From Stenocarpella maydis (lineage: Eukaryota > Ascomycota > Sordariomycetes > Diaporthales > Diaporthaceae): a DNA stretch of 35,070 bases. Made by a program: the position numbers and the translations under genes. This document shows, in pieces, positions 19,960 through 30,182 of the stretch (positions are counted from its first letter, which is position 1; each line of letters opens with the position of its first letter). The notes under the pieces are model-generated. The model was not told the DNA's origin. It saw only the letters and a program-made list of their open reading frames with translations, and searched no databases. The stretch spans positions 241,113 through 276,182 of the forward strand of contig NQMI01000044.1 of assembly GCA_002270565.1 (NCBI GenBank), written 5' to 3'.

Positions 19960-20820
19960 GTATAATGAATTATTAATAGAAGTTAGCATATCTAAGGAAT
20001 GCTCTAATGTCCTTAATGTTTATAGGGGTTGGCTATTCTTTAATTGCTTTAACTTTTCCTTTTTGTATCTTGATTTTTCCTAGTTTAATTATATACTTAA
20101 GGTAGTTAACTTTTTATATATACTAGTTGTATTTTTCTGGTTCTACTAGGAGATTAGCATTCTAAAGTTTTTAGAGAACCTTTTGAATATATTCCTTATA
20201 ATTATTAAGGTTTTCTAAGAAGATAAGAATATTATTTAAGTAAGTAATAATAAAGATATTTAGGTATTTGCTTAAGACTTAGTTAATTATTTCCTGGAAT
20301 AATATAAGGGTATTAATTAATCTAAAAGGTATAACTATTATCTTATAATGCCTATAGTATATTCTAAATACCATCTTCCATTCTTTTCCTTCTTTTATTT
20401 AGATAAGGTTATATCTGTGCTTTAAGTTGAGTGCTATAAACTATTTTGCTCCTTTAAGTTAATCCTATAGTTCCTTAATAAGCAGGAGAGGGTATTAGTT
20501 CTTAATTATAATGTTATTTAATTATTAGTAGTTAATATAAAGTTATAGCTTGCTATTCTTCTTTAATATAAAGAGGATTAGGTATCTTACTAGTGATCAT
20601 GATGGCCTGATGAATCCCTTCTAGAGGTTTTCATTGAGGTATTCTCTAAGTGCTTTAAGTTGTTCTTCATTAAGTCTGTAGATAGGCTTAAATTAGGGTA
20701 TTATTCTAGGTTCTAATAGTATTTTATAGTCTTATTATATGTATTGTGGTAATATAGTATTGAGTTGTTCCTGGAATACTTTCTTGAATTCGTGATAGTC
20801 TTCTGATATCTATATTAGTC
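19960..20820 (-). pseudogene. reverse transcriptase (family B)
   Basis: The domain starts with ISEDYHEFKKVFQEQ near 20780-20810, followed by YRLNEEQLKALREYLNENL (20640-20690), LNLKHRYNLI (near 20420) and ITYLNNILIF (near 20225-20255). The catalytic YLDD is YLNN, and the LDLxGAYN motif has lost its first aspartate (LNLKHRYN), so it is inactive. Length and motif order are normal for gypsy RT. Confidence 0.92.
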
Positions 20821-20869
20821 TGTTGGTTTTATCTCCTTCTTTTTCTTCCTTTAGGTAAAGGAGGTATTA

Positions 20870-21060
20870 TTGTGTTTCCTGTGTTGTATGCTGACTGGTT
20901 GTGTTGGAGTGGTGATCTCTTGATTAGCTTCGGTTCTTCCGCGAGGCGCTTAAGTGGCCTAATCCTTCTCTGCCTTCCTGGAGTCGGGCCTTCTGTCCGC
21001 TCCCAGAGGTATCCATGGGTTCATTTGAGTGCTTCGCTTATTTGCTATCCTTAGTAATAT
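20870..21060 (-). pseudogene. protease-RT linker of family B, RIP-spared patch
   Basis: G/C-rich stretch with CpG dinucleotides and few stops, between PR and RT. It is readable in the pol frame (SRDHHSNTTSQHTTQ). The 60-codon plus-strand ORF here is a chance shadow. Its base composition is unlike the heavily mutated domains on either side. Confidence 0.55.
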
Positions 21061-21129
21061 AACTCCTTCCCTTGCTGTTAATTGCAACCTTCTCCTGGGG
21101 AATGGCATTATCTTAAAAGATCTGGTTAG

Positions 21130-21480
21130 TGGTCTAATTGATTTGGGGGTTGTTCTTTCTTAACTAAAGTATTCCTAAGATTAACTAATGATTTGCTATT
21201 TTAGTAATATTAAATAATAGTGATTCCATATGGTTGTAAATCCAAACTAGGAGAGGATTAGTTTTTATGTTAATAATTTCATTGCTATAAGATACTTTAG
21301 TTCTATCTACTGTATTGAGTCTGTAGGGTTCCCTTTTCTTATGCTATAGTAGGTAGTATTTATTTACTACCTTTGGGGATATAAAATTCCCTTGTGCTCT
21401 ACTATTAATGAGTGCTGAGCATGTGTGGACTTCTAGCTTAATCTGAACCATTAGGTGGCTGTAGTTGCTTGTTATTATAT
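21130..21480 (-). pseudogene. retropepsin-type protease (family B)
   Basis: The minus strand reads HTCSALINSRAQGNFISPKV near 21375-21435. The active-site DSG triad has become NSR by two G-to-A changes, which abolishes catalysis. The following SYSNEIINIKTNPLL and ITKIANH...LILGIL segments match the flap and the second hydrophobic strand of the family. It is in frame with RT downstream. Confidence 0.88.
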
Positions 21481-21499
21481 AGAAGTACCTTGTGATATA

Positions 21500-22360
21500 G
21501 TTAGTTGCTGCCTAAGGTTTTATAGATAGCCCTCCTAGTTTTTTAACTGCTTATCTGCTGCTAGGACCTTCTTGATGCTCTTAAGGTTTTGCTTTGTGAT
21601 GTCTTGTGATTCTTGTAGGTTATTAATTAGCTGTTGCATGCTGTAATCCTATTCCTTCGTTGTTGGAGTTTTGAGTAGCAGCCCCTGCTGTCTTAGTAGA
21701 TACTAATCCTAAGCCTTATTAAGCATGTGTACCTTGCAGATTGGTTTATTGTAATTTACCCATCCGCTAGGGTTTTATAGGTATTCCAAGGGTGTATGGG
21801 AGTCCAGCCTTATTAGGGTGTATCCCATCTTATTATGTTTTTGGTGCAGGTGCTAGTTCTTAAAATTATTATGCTTATATATATATTTGATATCTTTACC
21901 TAAATATTATTAGGGAAACTAGTTATACTTGGTTTTCTCCCTTATGTGTTCCTTATATCTATTATAGATATATAATACTTAGGAGATATTCTGATGCTTA
22001 TTATGTGTTGGGCATATGCATCCTATATCTCCTAGCCTTCTGTATTCCTAAGTAGATTATCCTATAGTTTCTTTAAAAGGTCTCCCTGTAATTATAACTA
22101 CTGTAATGTTAATTCTTAGGGCTAGAAGGGGTGCTTGTCCTAGGTAGTCTTGTGGTTCCTTCTACTGAGTTTGTAGCGCAAGTATGGCCTAAGGGATAGG
22201 TTTTCCCCCCATCCTGGGGTTAATTTGCAGGAGTTCCTCCCCATTTCTTACCGCTAGGGTTCTTCCCTGCTTTTTTAAAGCGTTCTTAGGAAACCATCCG
22301 GTAGCTTCCTTATTACTGTGGTAAGTAGTATAGCTGTTGTTAAAGCAAGCTATCTAATTA
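21500..22360 (-). pseudogene. gag of family B, 5' truncated
   Basis: Minus-strand reading frame with the segments GYTLIRLDSHTPLEYL (about 21780-21830), NPSGWVNYNKPICKVHML (21725-21780) and a predicted helix DYSMQQLINNLQESQDITKQ (about 21590-21645). Stops are RIP-type. By position arithmetic it is one base out of phase with pol, so the original element used frameshifting or a separate start, or an indel has occurred. The start is lost where copy A2 begins at 22369. Confidence 0.7.
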
Positions 22361-22368
22361 AGCGATAG

Positions 22369-22766
22369 TGAAAACGGGCCCAGAGGGGAGAGCGAGAGGA
22401 CAAAACCTTCTCACACACAAAAAGGCACACGTTCTGCCAGAGCCCTGATCAAGCAACCACCCCAAGAGGAGCGTGGAAGGCAAGAAGAGGAGCCCCTGAC
22501 GCAATAGGAGAGTTATAAGGGGAATAGAGGGTGCCAAAAAGGAGAGGCAGAAAAAGAGGGCATAAGAAATAATTTCACAGTATATATATATATATCTAAT
22601 AAATATAAATTCATAGGGTATAAAAAGATTGATTCTTTAGGACTAGAAATTTCTCAAAAGCAATATAGGAAGGCCCCTTTTTATAGTCTTAAAGGGAGGG
22701 GGGGGATGCTAAGGCTGGTTTTTCTCTAAATTCTGAAATATGCTAGTTCCCCTAAACCCTAGAATA
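22369..22766 (-). mobile_element. 3' LTR of copy A2 (398 bp)
   Basis: On plus it reads TGAAAACGGGCCC...TAGAATA (last CA changed to TA), and it is identical in length to the LTRs at 10511 and 29781. A polypurine tract adjoins its right edge on the sense strand, which fixes it as the 3' LTR of a minus-strand element. No matching 4-bp duplication is seen across its two edges, as expected, since the far end of the element is elsewhere. Confidence 0.9.
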
Positions 22767-22777
22767 TACCCCTCTCC
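22767..22777 (-). other. polypurine tract of copy A2
   Basis: GGAGAGGGGTA on the sense strand directly before the LTR. The same tract (AGAGAGGGGTA) is found next to the LTR of copy A3. It primes plus-strand DNA synthesis in LTR elements. Confidence 0.75.
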
Positions 22778-22879
22778 AGACTATTATAAAGAATAAGTAA
22801 TAGTTCGCCTGAAATAATTAAAATCATTTTCCTCCTCTAATCAGATAAGCTACTTAAATTTAGCTCTATTGGACCCTTT

Positions 22880-25010
22880 ATAGCTCTTAATTTCTAACCC
22901 GCTTATTCCTACTCTTATTTTATTATAGCACGCTCGATCTATAATCCTTCTCCTCTTGCTTAGCTGCCTTTTTATAAGCCCAGGATTAATGGCTGTTACT
23001 AATTACTAGTATGGGAACCCAGTAATTTGCTTCCTTAGTTCCCACCTACTTACTTGCATTCCGGTTGTACTCCTGAATTAATATAATTCTCATTATAGCA
23101 GGCGATAGGCAATATAGTAGTGGTATAGCCGGAATAGAGGATAGAGATAATAATAAAGACCTTAAGATACCTGATTGCTTAGGGGTTATCCCACTTATAT
23201 TTATGTTTCCTTCTGGAGATATATTCTTAATGCTTGCCTCTAATATCTGCTATAAGAGAAGTTTAATAGGGTTACCCTATAGCATTCCAGCCCTACTATA
23301 ATCAGGCATCTATAGAGCAATTCTTACTTTACTTAGTATCTTAAGACTATCTTCTTTATATGTTTATACTCTATCTGCCTAAGGCAGAAGCTTAGGTATC
23401 TTAGATGGGTTCTTATAAAGTCCAAGCCTAGATATTATAATTAGATTCTTTATAGCTGTACTAGGTATCTTAGATATTAGGATAGGTAGCTAGTTCTTTA
23501 AGTTATTAGGGGCAATAGGAGTTTTGCTTAACCTGGAAGTCCGGACATTAATAGGCCTTAAAAGATCAGCCTTATTAAATCTTACTATAAGGAAGCTCAG
23601 TAGATTTTATCCTAGCTTTAATCCTATATTACATATAGCATAATACTTAGTCTCCCCCTTATTTATCCTTAAGATATCAGCTTAAGAATATATAATATTC
23701 TTTCCTATTATAAGCTTCTTATACTTATTATAGCTAATAACTAGAGTATTTTGGATACCCCTAATTAGATGCTTGGATCTATTGATTTCTAATTAGATAG
23801 TAAAACCTTAGATAAGAGCTAAGGCTTTCTTAGTGGGCAAGCTAGAAGGGGTGGATTCAAGTAGCCTAGTCTTAATCTAGTCTTTAAACTCCTAGCCATT
23901 CTTTTTATAATTCTCCCGGAAGAAGAAAGCAATATAAGTAGCTATAAGAAGTCTATAGGTAGTTAATCCCAGCTGCAGCATTACCTTCACCTGGATCGCT
24001 ATGTATACCTATTTTGAGAATCCTTTAGGTAGCCTAAGGGTAAGGAAGTATATAATGCAATCCTTTATATAGGAGTACATCTTATTATAAGTTCTTCAAT
24101 CAGGATAAATATTAATTATACTGAGTTAGTTAGTATCCCTGTTGAAGATACTTAATACCTAATAGCCTGGGGTATACATAACTTGAATGATGAACCTCTG
24201 GCTATCCTTTAGTAAGTAGTATCTCTATAATCTAGGGGGTTCTCCATTAATATTATAGGTTATGAGCATTATAAAGACCAGGTTGCTAAAATCAATCAGC
24301 TACTAATTAATAAGTCCTAGAATATAATTAGTATGCAGGCATACCTCTTAAGCCAGAAAACCTTCTGCATTATAAAGGGTTATAAGGAAGTTACTATAGT
24401 GAGTACCAAACAGGTTCTTCTGCCCAGGGGGGTCTCTAAACTAAGGATAGGGATTAATGCCCTCAAAATATATATTCACCACCTATTGCGCATAATTACT
24501 ATGCCTCCATTTTTAGTTCTAAAAGAACAGTAATCACACTAAAAGGTCTAATATATCAAAAGCTTAAGAGAGTGCCAACCCATTATTAAGGATTCTAGTT
24601 TCAAATAGGTCTTTTATTAGGTCTACACTAGCTCTGCAATCCCAGTTTCCTTAATTACAGATATTATATAGGTTGGGAAATCTTAGCTACTACATAGGGT
24701 TAATATTATTAAAATTTATAATAAAGGGTAATACTAAAAGTTATACTTTAAGGCCAACCTAATTAAAAGGGTCTGGGTACTTAATAGTAGGCATGGGGGC
24801 ATTAGGATCATTNGGGGAAAAGGGTGCTAAGGTAAGGAGAAATTAGGTGATGGAGGGAAAGTAATGAGTTTTAAGGGTAGAGGTTAATAGTTGCAGCAGC
24901 TTTTAAGTCTTAATAATATAAGTTATGCTATGCTAATTAGAGATCAGCTAAGGTATGGTAGTTATAAAAGAAGTGGTTGGGTTAGAGGTTGTAGCAGAAA
25001 GGTGGGCTTT
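22880..25010 (-). pseudogene. ORF3 of family A (copy A2), most complete copy
   Basis: The frame can be followed on the minus strand from about 25010 to 22880, roughly 700 codons with RIP stops. The C-terminal third, absent from the A1 part in this window, contains a hydrophobic stretch SLLLSLSSIPAIPLLYCL (about 23095-23150), EYNRNASK and a charged tail AAKQEEKDYRSS (about 22935-22975). The frame ends about 100 bp before the polypurine tract. The middle keeps NTYPDWRTYDKMYSYIRDC. No family is recognised. The hydrophobic stretch could be a membrane segment, but this is weak evidence for an env-like role. Confidence 0.6.
24813..24813. other. single ambiguous base at a 130-bp deletion
   Basis: Relative to copy A1 (1300-1429), 130 bp are missing here and replaced by one n, inside the ORF3 region. 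Confidence 0.85.
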
Positions 25011-25289
25011 TATTAGAAGGGGAGCCTTAAGATGGGTGAATTACTTAAGCTAGTAAATTACTTAACTTCCTTCTCTTTTCTGCCAGGCAGCAACCTTTGC
25101 TACTTTAAATGCTTCTAATAAGAGCTCCCCTCTCCAACTTTTTATATTTAAAGTTGCTTTTCCCCTACTAATCCTTTTCTTTAACTTCCCCCTTAATAGT
25201 ATTATCAACTATTAATCATTAATCTCATTATTAAATCATTAAGCCTCTCTAATTAAACAAGCTTTACCATTACTATATCTTCTCCTTTT

Positions 25290-26168
25290 TAACTAAGCTA
25301 AGAAGAGAAGGAAAAGGGTAAGGAGCAATTGCCTCTTATTATTAGGGTCTTTAAAATATACAATCCTCTTCCTATCCATAAAGAGGGCATCTATACTTAC
25401 TTCCAGCCAAATGCAATCCTTTTACAAAACTAGGTCTATAAATTACTACTTTATAAGGCCTTTGCAATAAATATTAAGATATACAACCTTAAGGGCAGAG
25501 GCAAGGGTCTTTATATCTTATAAACCCTCTCCTTAATATGCAAATCTAAGCTGCTTAAATTATTCTTTTCCTTTCTAAAAGCCCCAGAGGCTTATAAGTA
25601 CCTATAGTCTTGCCTTAGCACTCTAATTAAAGGAGGTCTAAATGATATTTTTATTAAGTATATAAATAATAGCCCTTATAAGAAGTATATATCTTAACTA
25701 TGCTAGGGGAATAACCTTCATTAGGGCCTGGCTCTCCTTATTGCCTTCTTTGGTTATTATAATGCAAACCCGTATAACTATTGCATGCAGTAGATAGGGG
25801 CTAACTACAACTAAACAACTCTCTAAAGCATTATCCCCATTATAATCCCTTTCTTTAAGTGCTAATCGCTCTAAGGATTTTAAGATAATACTTACGCTAA
25901 TTATATCTACTATATTAAGGGTCACCTTTATGATTTTAAGATGCTAAAGATTTCCAAGAGCAGTTATAACTATATTACTAATATATATCCCAATCTAATT
26001 AATAAGCCTCTAAATATACCTCCTTTAAAGCTCTCACTAGGTAAGTATACTAAGGCAGCTATTAAGATAGAATATAAGGAAACTTATGTAGATACTATAG
26101 GCGAGATTACCGGATATATGCCTAGGAAGTTCAAGTATAAGCCTATGGATCTCCAGTTATGGTTGTAA
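25290..26168 (+). pseudogene. Antisense ORF of family A (copy A2)
   Basis: Second copy of the 1870-2757 frame. The last 75 codons are open (MLKISKSSYNYITNIYPNL...KYKPMDLQLWL), and upstream segments such as FKAPEAYKYL-like and GANYN are conserved with RIP stops. The cysteine cluster reads FFGYYNANPYNYCM, with tyrosines at former cysteines. A 3-bp deletion relative to A1 (near 25850) leaves the frame intact, in line with past coding function. Product unknown. Confidence 0.55.
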
Positions 26169-26326
26169 GGTGATTAGAAGGGTCAGGCAAGGTAGGGGTA
26201 GATCTAGTTTTTTTTTTTTTTTCAGGTTGCTAATACTTCTTTTGGCAGTAAATCAAGAACTAATGATTTTTATCTCGCATGTAGTCCCAAGAGAAGTATA
26301 CTTATCTAATTAGAGACATAATATTA

Positions 26327-26410
26327 TCTTAACTTTTTTATATCTTAACTTTTTTATATCTTGACTTTTTTATATCTTAACTTTTTTATATCTTAACTTT
26401 TTTATATCTT
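26327..26410. repeat. minisatellite, five 16-bp units
   Basis: ATCTTAACTTTTTTAT is repeated five times at exactly 16-bp spacing, in the spacer between antisense ORF and integrase. Copy A1 has about three less regular units at the same spot. Confidence 0.9.
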
Positions 26411-26614
26411 ATTCTAGAATTTATATTCCTTTAGCTTGGGGTTATTAGGGTTAACAAGCGGAATATTTATATATAGTATTATCCTTTAAGTCTGATTAGC
26501 TGAATCCAATAAGTCTGAATTATATAAGCTATCTATATCCAAGCATGCTTACACTTAGGGGACTATCCAGCCAGGAAGAGACCAATCTTAGTACTAATTA
26601 TTATTATCCTAATT

Positions 26615-29600
26615 AGGGGTGGTGGGATGGAGTATATTATTTAGTATATTTGGGAAGATATTATATCTAGCTACCTCTAATAGCTTCCTCCCGGTTTATT
26701 AACTTTTAGGAGGGTTATCCTTTTAAAAAAAAGGCACCACCGGCTCCCAAATTCCCCTCTTACAGATGAATTTCTTTAGGCGCATTAGGGGATAGGTCCC
26801 ATTAATAAGGATCCCATTAGGGGTCCTCAGCTTATATACGTTATTAGGCTTAATAGTATTAATAATATAAGGCCCGAACCATTAATATATTAGCTTCCAG
26901 AACAATAAGTAATTAAATTTCCTCTACTTATCTACAACCAGCATAAGGTTATCTTTTATAAGAGGCTCGGGTTTATAGAATCCCTAGTGGGTATCTCTAG
27001 CCGCTACCTTTCTTCTTTACTTAGCAATTAACTTCTAAGTATACAGGATATCTTATTTTAGGTCCAGTAATAAGCATAGTTAATATTTCAGTACCTAATT
27101 AAAGGTTATACAGGGTAACTAGGCTTAAACCCACCAGGTAGGGATCTCCATTTCAATGGGCAATACCAAATTAAATCCATAAAGCAGGTAGAACGGGCTT
27201 TTCTTATACAACTGCCTTAAGGACATCCGATTAATAAAGAGTGCATAAGGAAGGATCTTTTTTCATCCAGTTACACCCTTATTTAGCATCTTTCCTAAGG
27301 CTGATGTAATATTAAAGTAGTTATATTCTATAATATTGTTTGCTTTAAGATTATATGCAGATATTCTAATCTAACGCACCCTAAGGTGTTTAAGGTATTT
27401 AGCAAAGTCTTTAAGGTTCTCAGGTCCCCTATTTACAACTACTAATATAGGTAAGCCCTATTTAAGTAGGAACTTGTTAATAAAGAATCGCTTGATATTC
27501 TTTAAGTTAGCAGCCCTAAGAGCTATTACCTTAGGCCATCTTATAAGGTTGCAATATCCTTCTATAAGGTATTAATATCCCTAATTAAAGGGCAAATGCT
27601 GAATATTAATATGAAGTTTTAAAAATGAAAGCCCTAGGGTAGTAGGTATCACCCTATTATTATAAATCCTGGTATCTTATTTATTATATCTAGGATATCT
27701 GGTAATTACCTTTTTATATCTACATATATCCCTTTCTAGTAGTATATCGCTCTAATCCAATAATAGGTAGCATCCCTCCCTCTATAACCAAGGGGAGCAT
27801 AAGTATTCCTAATAATTCTTTTTCTTAAATTAGGGTTATTTATAACTCTCCTTTTAGGGAGGTCTTTCTTAAGTTCCCGCTAGAGTACTCCTTCCCTAAG
27901 GGAAAACATAAGAGCTTTCTTCTTAAAAGCCTTCTATTGCTAATTAGAGAGGTAACCAGGTAGAATACCATAATAGAGGTAATCCGTAATCTCCCTTAAT
28001 TCCTTTAACTACTAATAACTATCTTTAAGTAACGGTATCTAATCAGAAGGTATTGGAGCTATCATAGGGTTAAGAGAAGCATTATACTATTTCTTAATAT
28101 CCCCTTTAATTTATCTATTTACCTTATCTAAAGGACCTAGAGGTTTTCTTAAGAGCAAGTTAGCAACTGAATTATTAACCCCTTTAATATACCTGACTAT
28201 AAAGTCGTATATCCTGATTACAGCCAGCTATTAAGTAATGTAAGCCTTAGGAATATCTAATGCTAATCACTTTAGCTGCTAAATAAGAATATTTAAGTTA
28301 GTCTCTAGGATGAAATAAACTCCATATATATAGAACTAAAGCCATTTAATTACATAGAGTATAGCCTGATACTTATGTTTTATTACATTATAAAGCTTCT
28401 CAGCAGCAGTTTATAAGCTACTCTTATACCGGACCAGATAATAAACCCTATCTTTTACCTATATTAGATAGGCACCCTAGCTATCTAGGCTTGCATTAAC
28501 TATAAGGATGATCTCTCCCCTATTATAGTTAATATTCATAAGGTAGGGTTTTGAAGTAATTATTAACTTAAGGGTATTTATAGCTTCCTAGCAGCTTTTA
28601 GTCCAGACAAATGGAGTACCCTTCTTTAGTAGGTTGAAGAAAGGATGTAATATAATTTTATAAAAGGGCATCTAGATCTAGTAAAAGTTGATTAGGCTGA
28701 GAAATGATTAAAGCTAGCTAATATTTTCATAGGTCTCCCACTCCTTAATCTTAATAATCTTCTTATCTATAGGAGAGTAGCCTAGAGTCCTGCATATATA
28801 ACCCATAATATTAGCCTGCTTTTTGCATTATTTGGATTTAGCAGCATTAATCACACTATTAGTAAGCTCTGTATTAAAAAGTATATTATTAAGGTTCTCA
28901 ATGTGCTCTATAATATACCTCTATACCCCAGGAAGGTTATTAAGCTCCTGATTATTATAGGTGGACTCTAGCCATTTTACTGCAATATTGTTAAGGAATA
29001 GGCGGCAGATTATTGGAATTAGGTTATAAAATAAGCGAATTATGTATCTTATAAACTATACTACTGAGTTTATAGCTCCTATGGGCAGCCTATACTATTA
29101 AAATAGCCCGATCAGAGTTATAAAGGTGGTAATATTGCGGCTTTTCTCTTCTAGCTTAATTTAGTTATACTTTAAGAAAAAGTCTAAGAATAATAAAACC
29201 TAATATATTGCAAACTCCTTAGCAAACTTATTAGCAGCTAGAGGAATAAAGGCATCTCTAATTATAACCTAATTAGCCTTAGAGATATTATTGATTAACT
29301 AATAGCCATTATTCTTCTTCTTAATAAGGAACTATTAGTTTTAGTAGGGGGTATAGGATTCTTTAATTATACCCCTAGCTTCTTACTCCCTTAACATTTT
29401 AATGGTAGTCTCCCTTAACGCTTTAGGGGGCTTAATAGTTTTTATCTGGTATACCTGGTGAGGAACTATCTTAATGGACTAAGGAGGGGTGATATCTGTG
29501 CTGATCTGGGAGATATAAGACTAGTCCCACATAAGAGCTTCTTCTCTATTCTCTAGGAGGTAAGTAAATATTAACTTTTCCTAATTAGAGAGCCCATTAT

Positions 29601-29780
29601 AGTTTCCCATGATAATGTGCTAAAGGTGCTCTGGCGTTAATTATAACCCCCTTAGAATGGAGGAGAATCTAGGTCTAATCCATGAGTTATATTTGGTTCC
29701 TTTACTAGCATTAATCAGATGCCTAACCCTAGCCTTATAGCTTGGCTTCTAATTCATAGTTCCCTTAGGGACAGTGCTAT
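26615..29780 (-). pseudogene. pol part of gag-pol pseudogene, copy A2 (RT, RNase H, integrase)
   Basis: Same domain order and frame as copy A1. The RT motif reads CRLFLNNIAV near 28985-29010, again with both catalytic aspartates as asparagine. It runs uninterrupted to the solo LTR at 29781, and the remaining gag-pol continues at 30183. LTR plus one target copy is 402 bp, a multiple of three. There is no duplication of the kind seen at 5940-7210, so the A1 repeat is not part of the normal element. Confidence 0.88.
29777..29780. repeat. target site duplication, left copy (CTAT)
   Basis: Repeated at 30179-30182. The empty site in copy A1 (near 6347) has a single CTAT, which verifies a 4-bp duplication. 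Confidence 0.9.
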
Positions 29781-30178
29781 TGAAAACGGGCCCAGAGGGG
29801 GGAGCGAGAGGACAAAACCTCCTTACATATAAAAAGGCACACGTTCTGCCAGAGCCCTGATCAAGCAACCACCCTAAGAGGAGCGTGGAAGGCAAGAAGA
29901 GGAGCCCCTGATGCGATAGGAGAGTTATGAGGGGAATAGAGGGTGCTAAAAAGGAGAGGCAGAAAAAGAGGGCATAAGAAATGATTTCATAGTATATATG
30001 TATATATCTGATAGATATAAATTCATAGGGTATAAAAAGATTGATTTTCTAGGATTAGAAATTTCTTAAAAGCAATATAGGAAGGCCCCTTCTTATAGTC
30101 TTAAAGGGGGGGGGGGAATGCTAAGGCTGGTTTTCCTCTGGATTCCGAAATATGCCGGTTCCCCTAGACCCCGGAACA
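29781..30178 (-). mobile_element. family A solo LTR (398 bp) in copy A2 pol
   Basis: Starts TGAAAACGGG and ends CCGGAACA (canonical TG...CA in this orientation). The sense strand of the LTR is minus. Flanking pol sequence is continuous with copy A1, which carries the empty site. It arose by LTR-LTR recombination of a full element, or is what remains of one. Its ends are less damaged than those of the 22369 LTR. Confidence 0.95.
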
Positions 30179-30182
30179 CTAT

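Larger units (their letters stand above)
17440..21480 (-). pseudogene. pol polyprotein pseudogene of family B (PR-RT-RNaseH-IN-chromodomain)
   Basis: Protease, RT and RNase H motifs share one frame. Integrase and chromodomain join it once the 594-bp LTR and one 5-bp target copy are removed (599 bp). Gag lies in another frame. Frequent TAA/TAG codons and loss of catalytic aspartates make it inactive. Family role: copying element RNA into DNA and inserting it, with the chromodomain steering integration to histone-marked chromatin in related chromoviruses. Confidence 0.9.
16460..22368 (-). mobile_element. Ty3/gypsy chromovirus, family B
   Basis: Reading right to left: gag, protease, RT, RNase H, integrase with terminal chromodomain, a polypurine tract and a 3' LTR. 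Its 5' end, including the 5' LTR, is missing in the window because copy A2 begins at 22369. It inserted into the RT of copy A+ after TTAAG. Sequence and LTR are unrelated to family A. Damage is RIP-type, but patches (16460-17200, 20870-21050) are spared. Its integrase gene holds a 594-bp solo LTR. Confidence 0.92.

Noticed and set aside
20872..21054. 60-codon plus-strand ORF
   Set aside because: Antisense to the protease-RT linker of family B; open only because this patch escaped RIP.
24333..24533. 66-codon plus-strand ORF (MQAYLLSQKTF...)
   Set aside because: Both strands are readable here, but the minus ORF3 frame continues for hundreds of codons on either side, while the plus frame meets many stops to the left. 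Not fully excluded.
25698..25925. 75-codon minus-strand ORF
   Set aside because: Overlaps the antisense ORF of A2 on the other strand; not open in A1.
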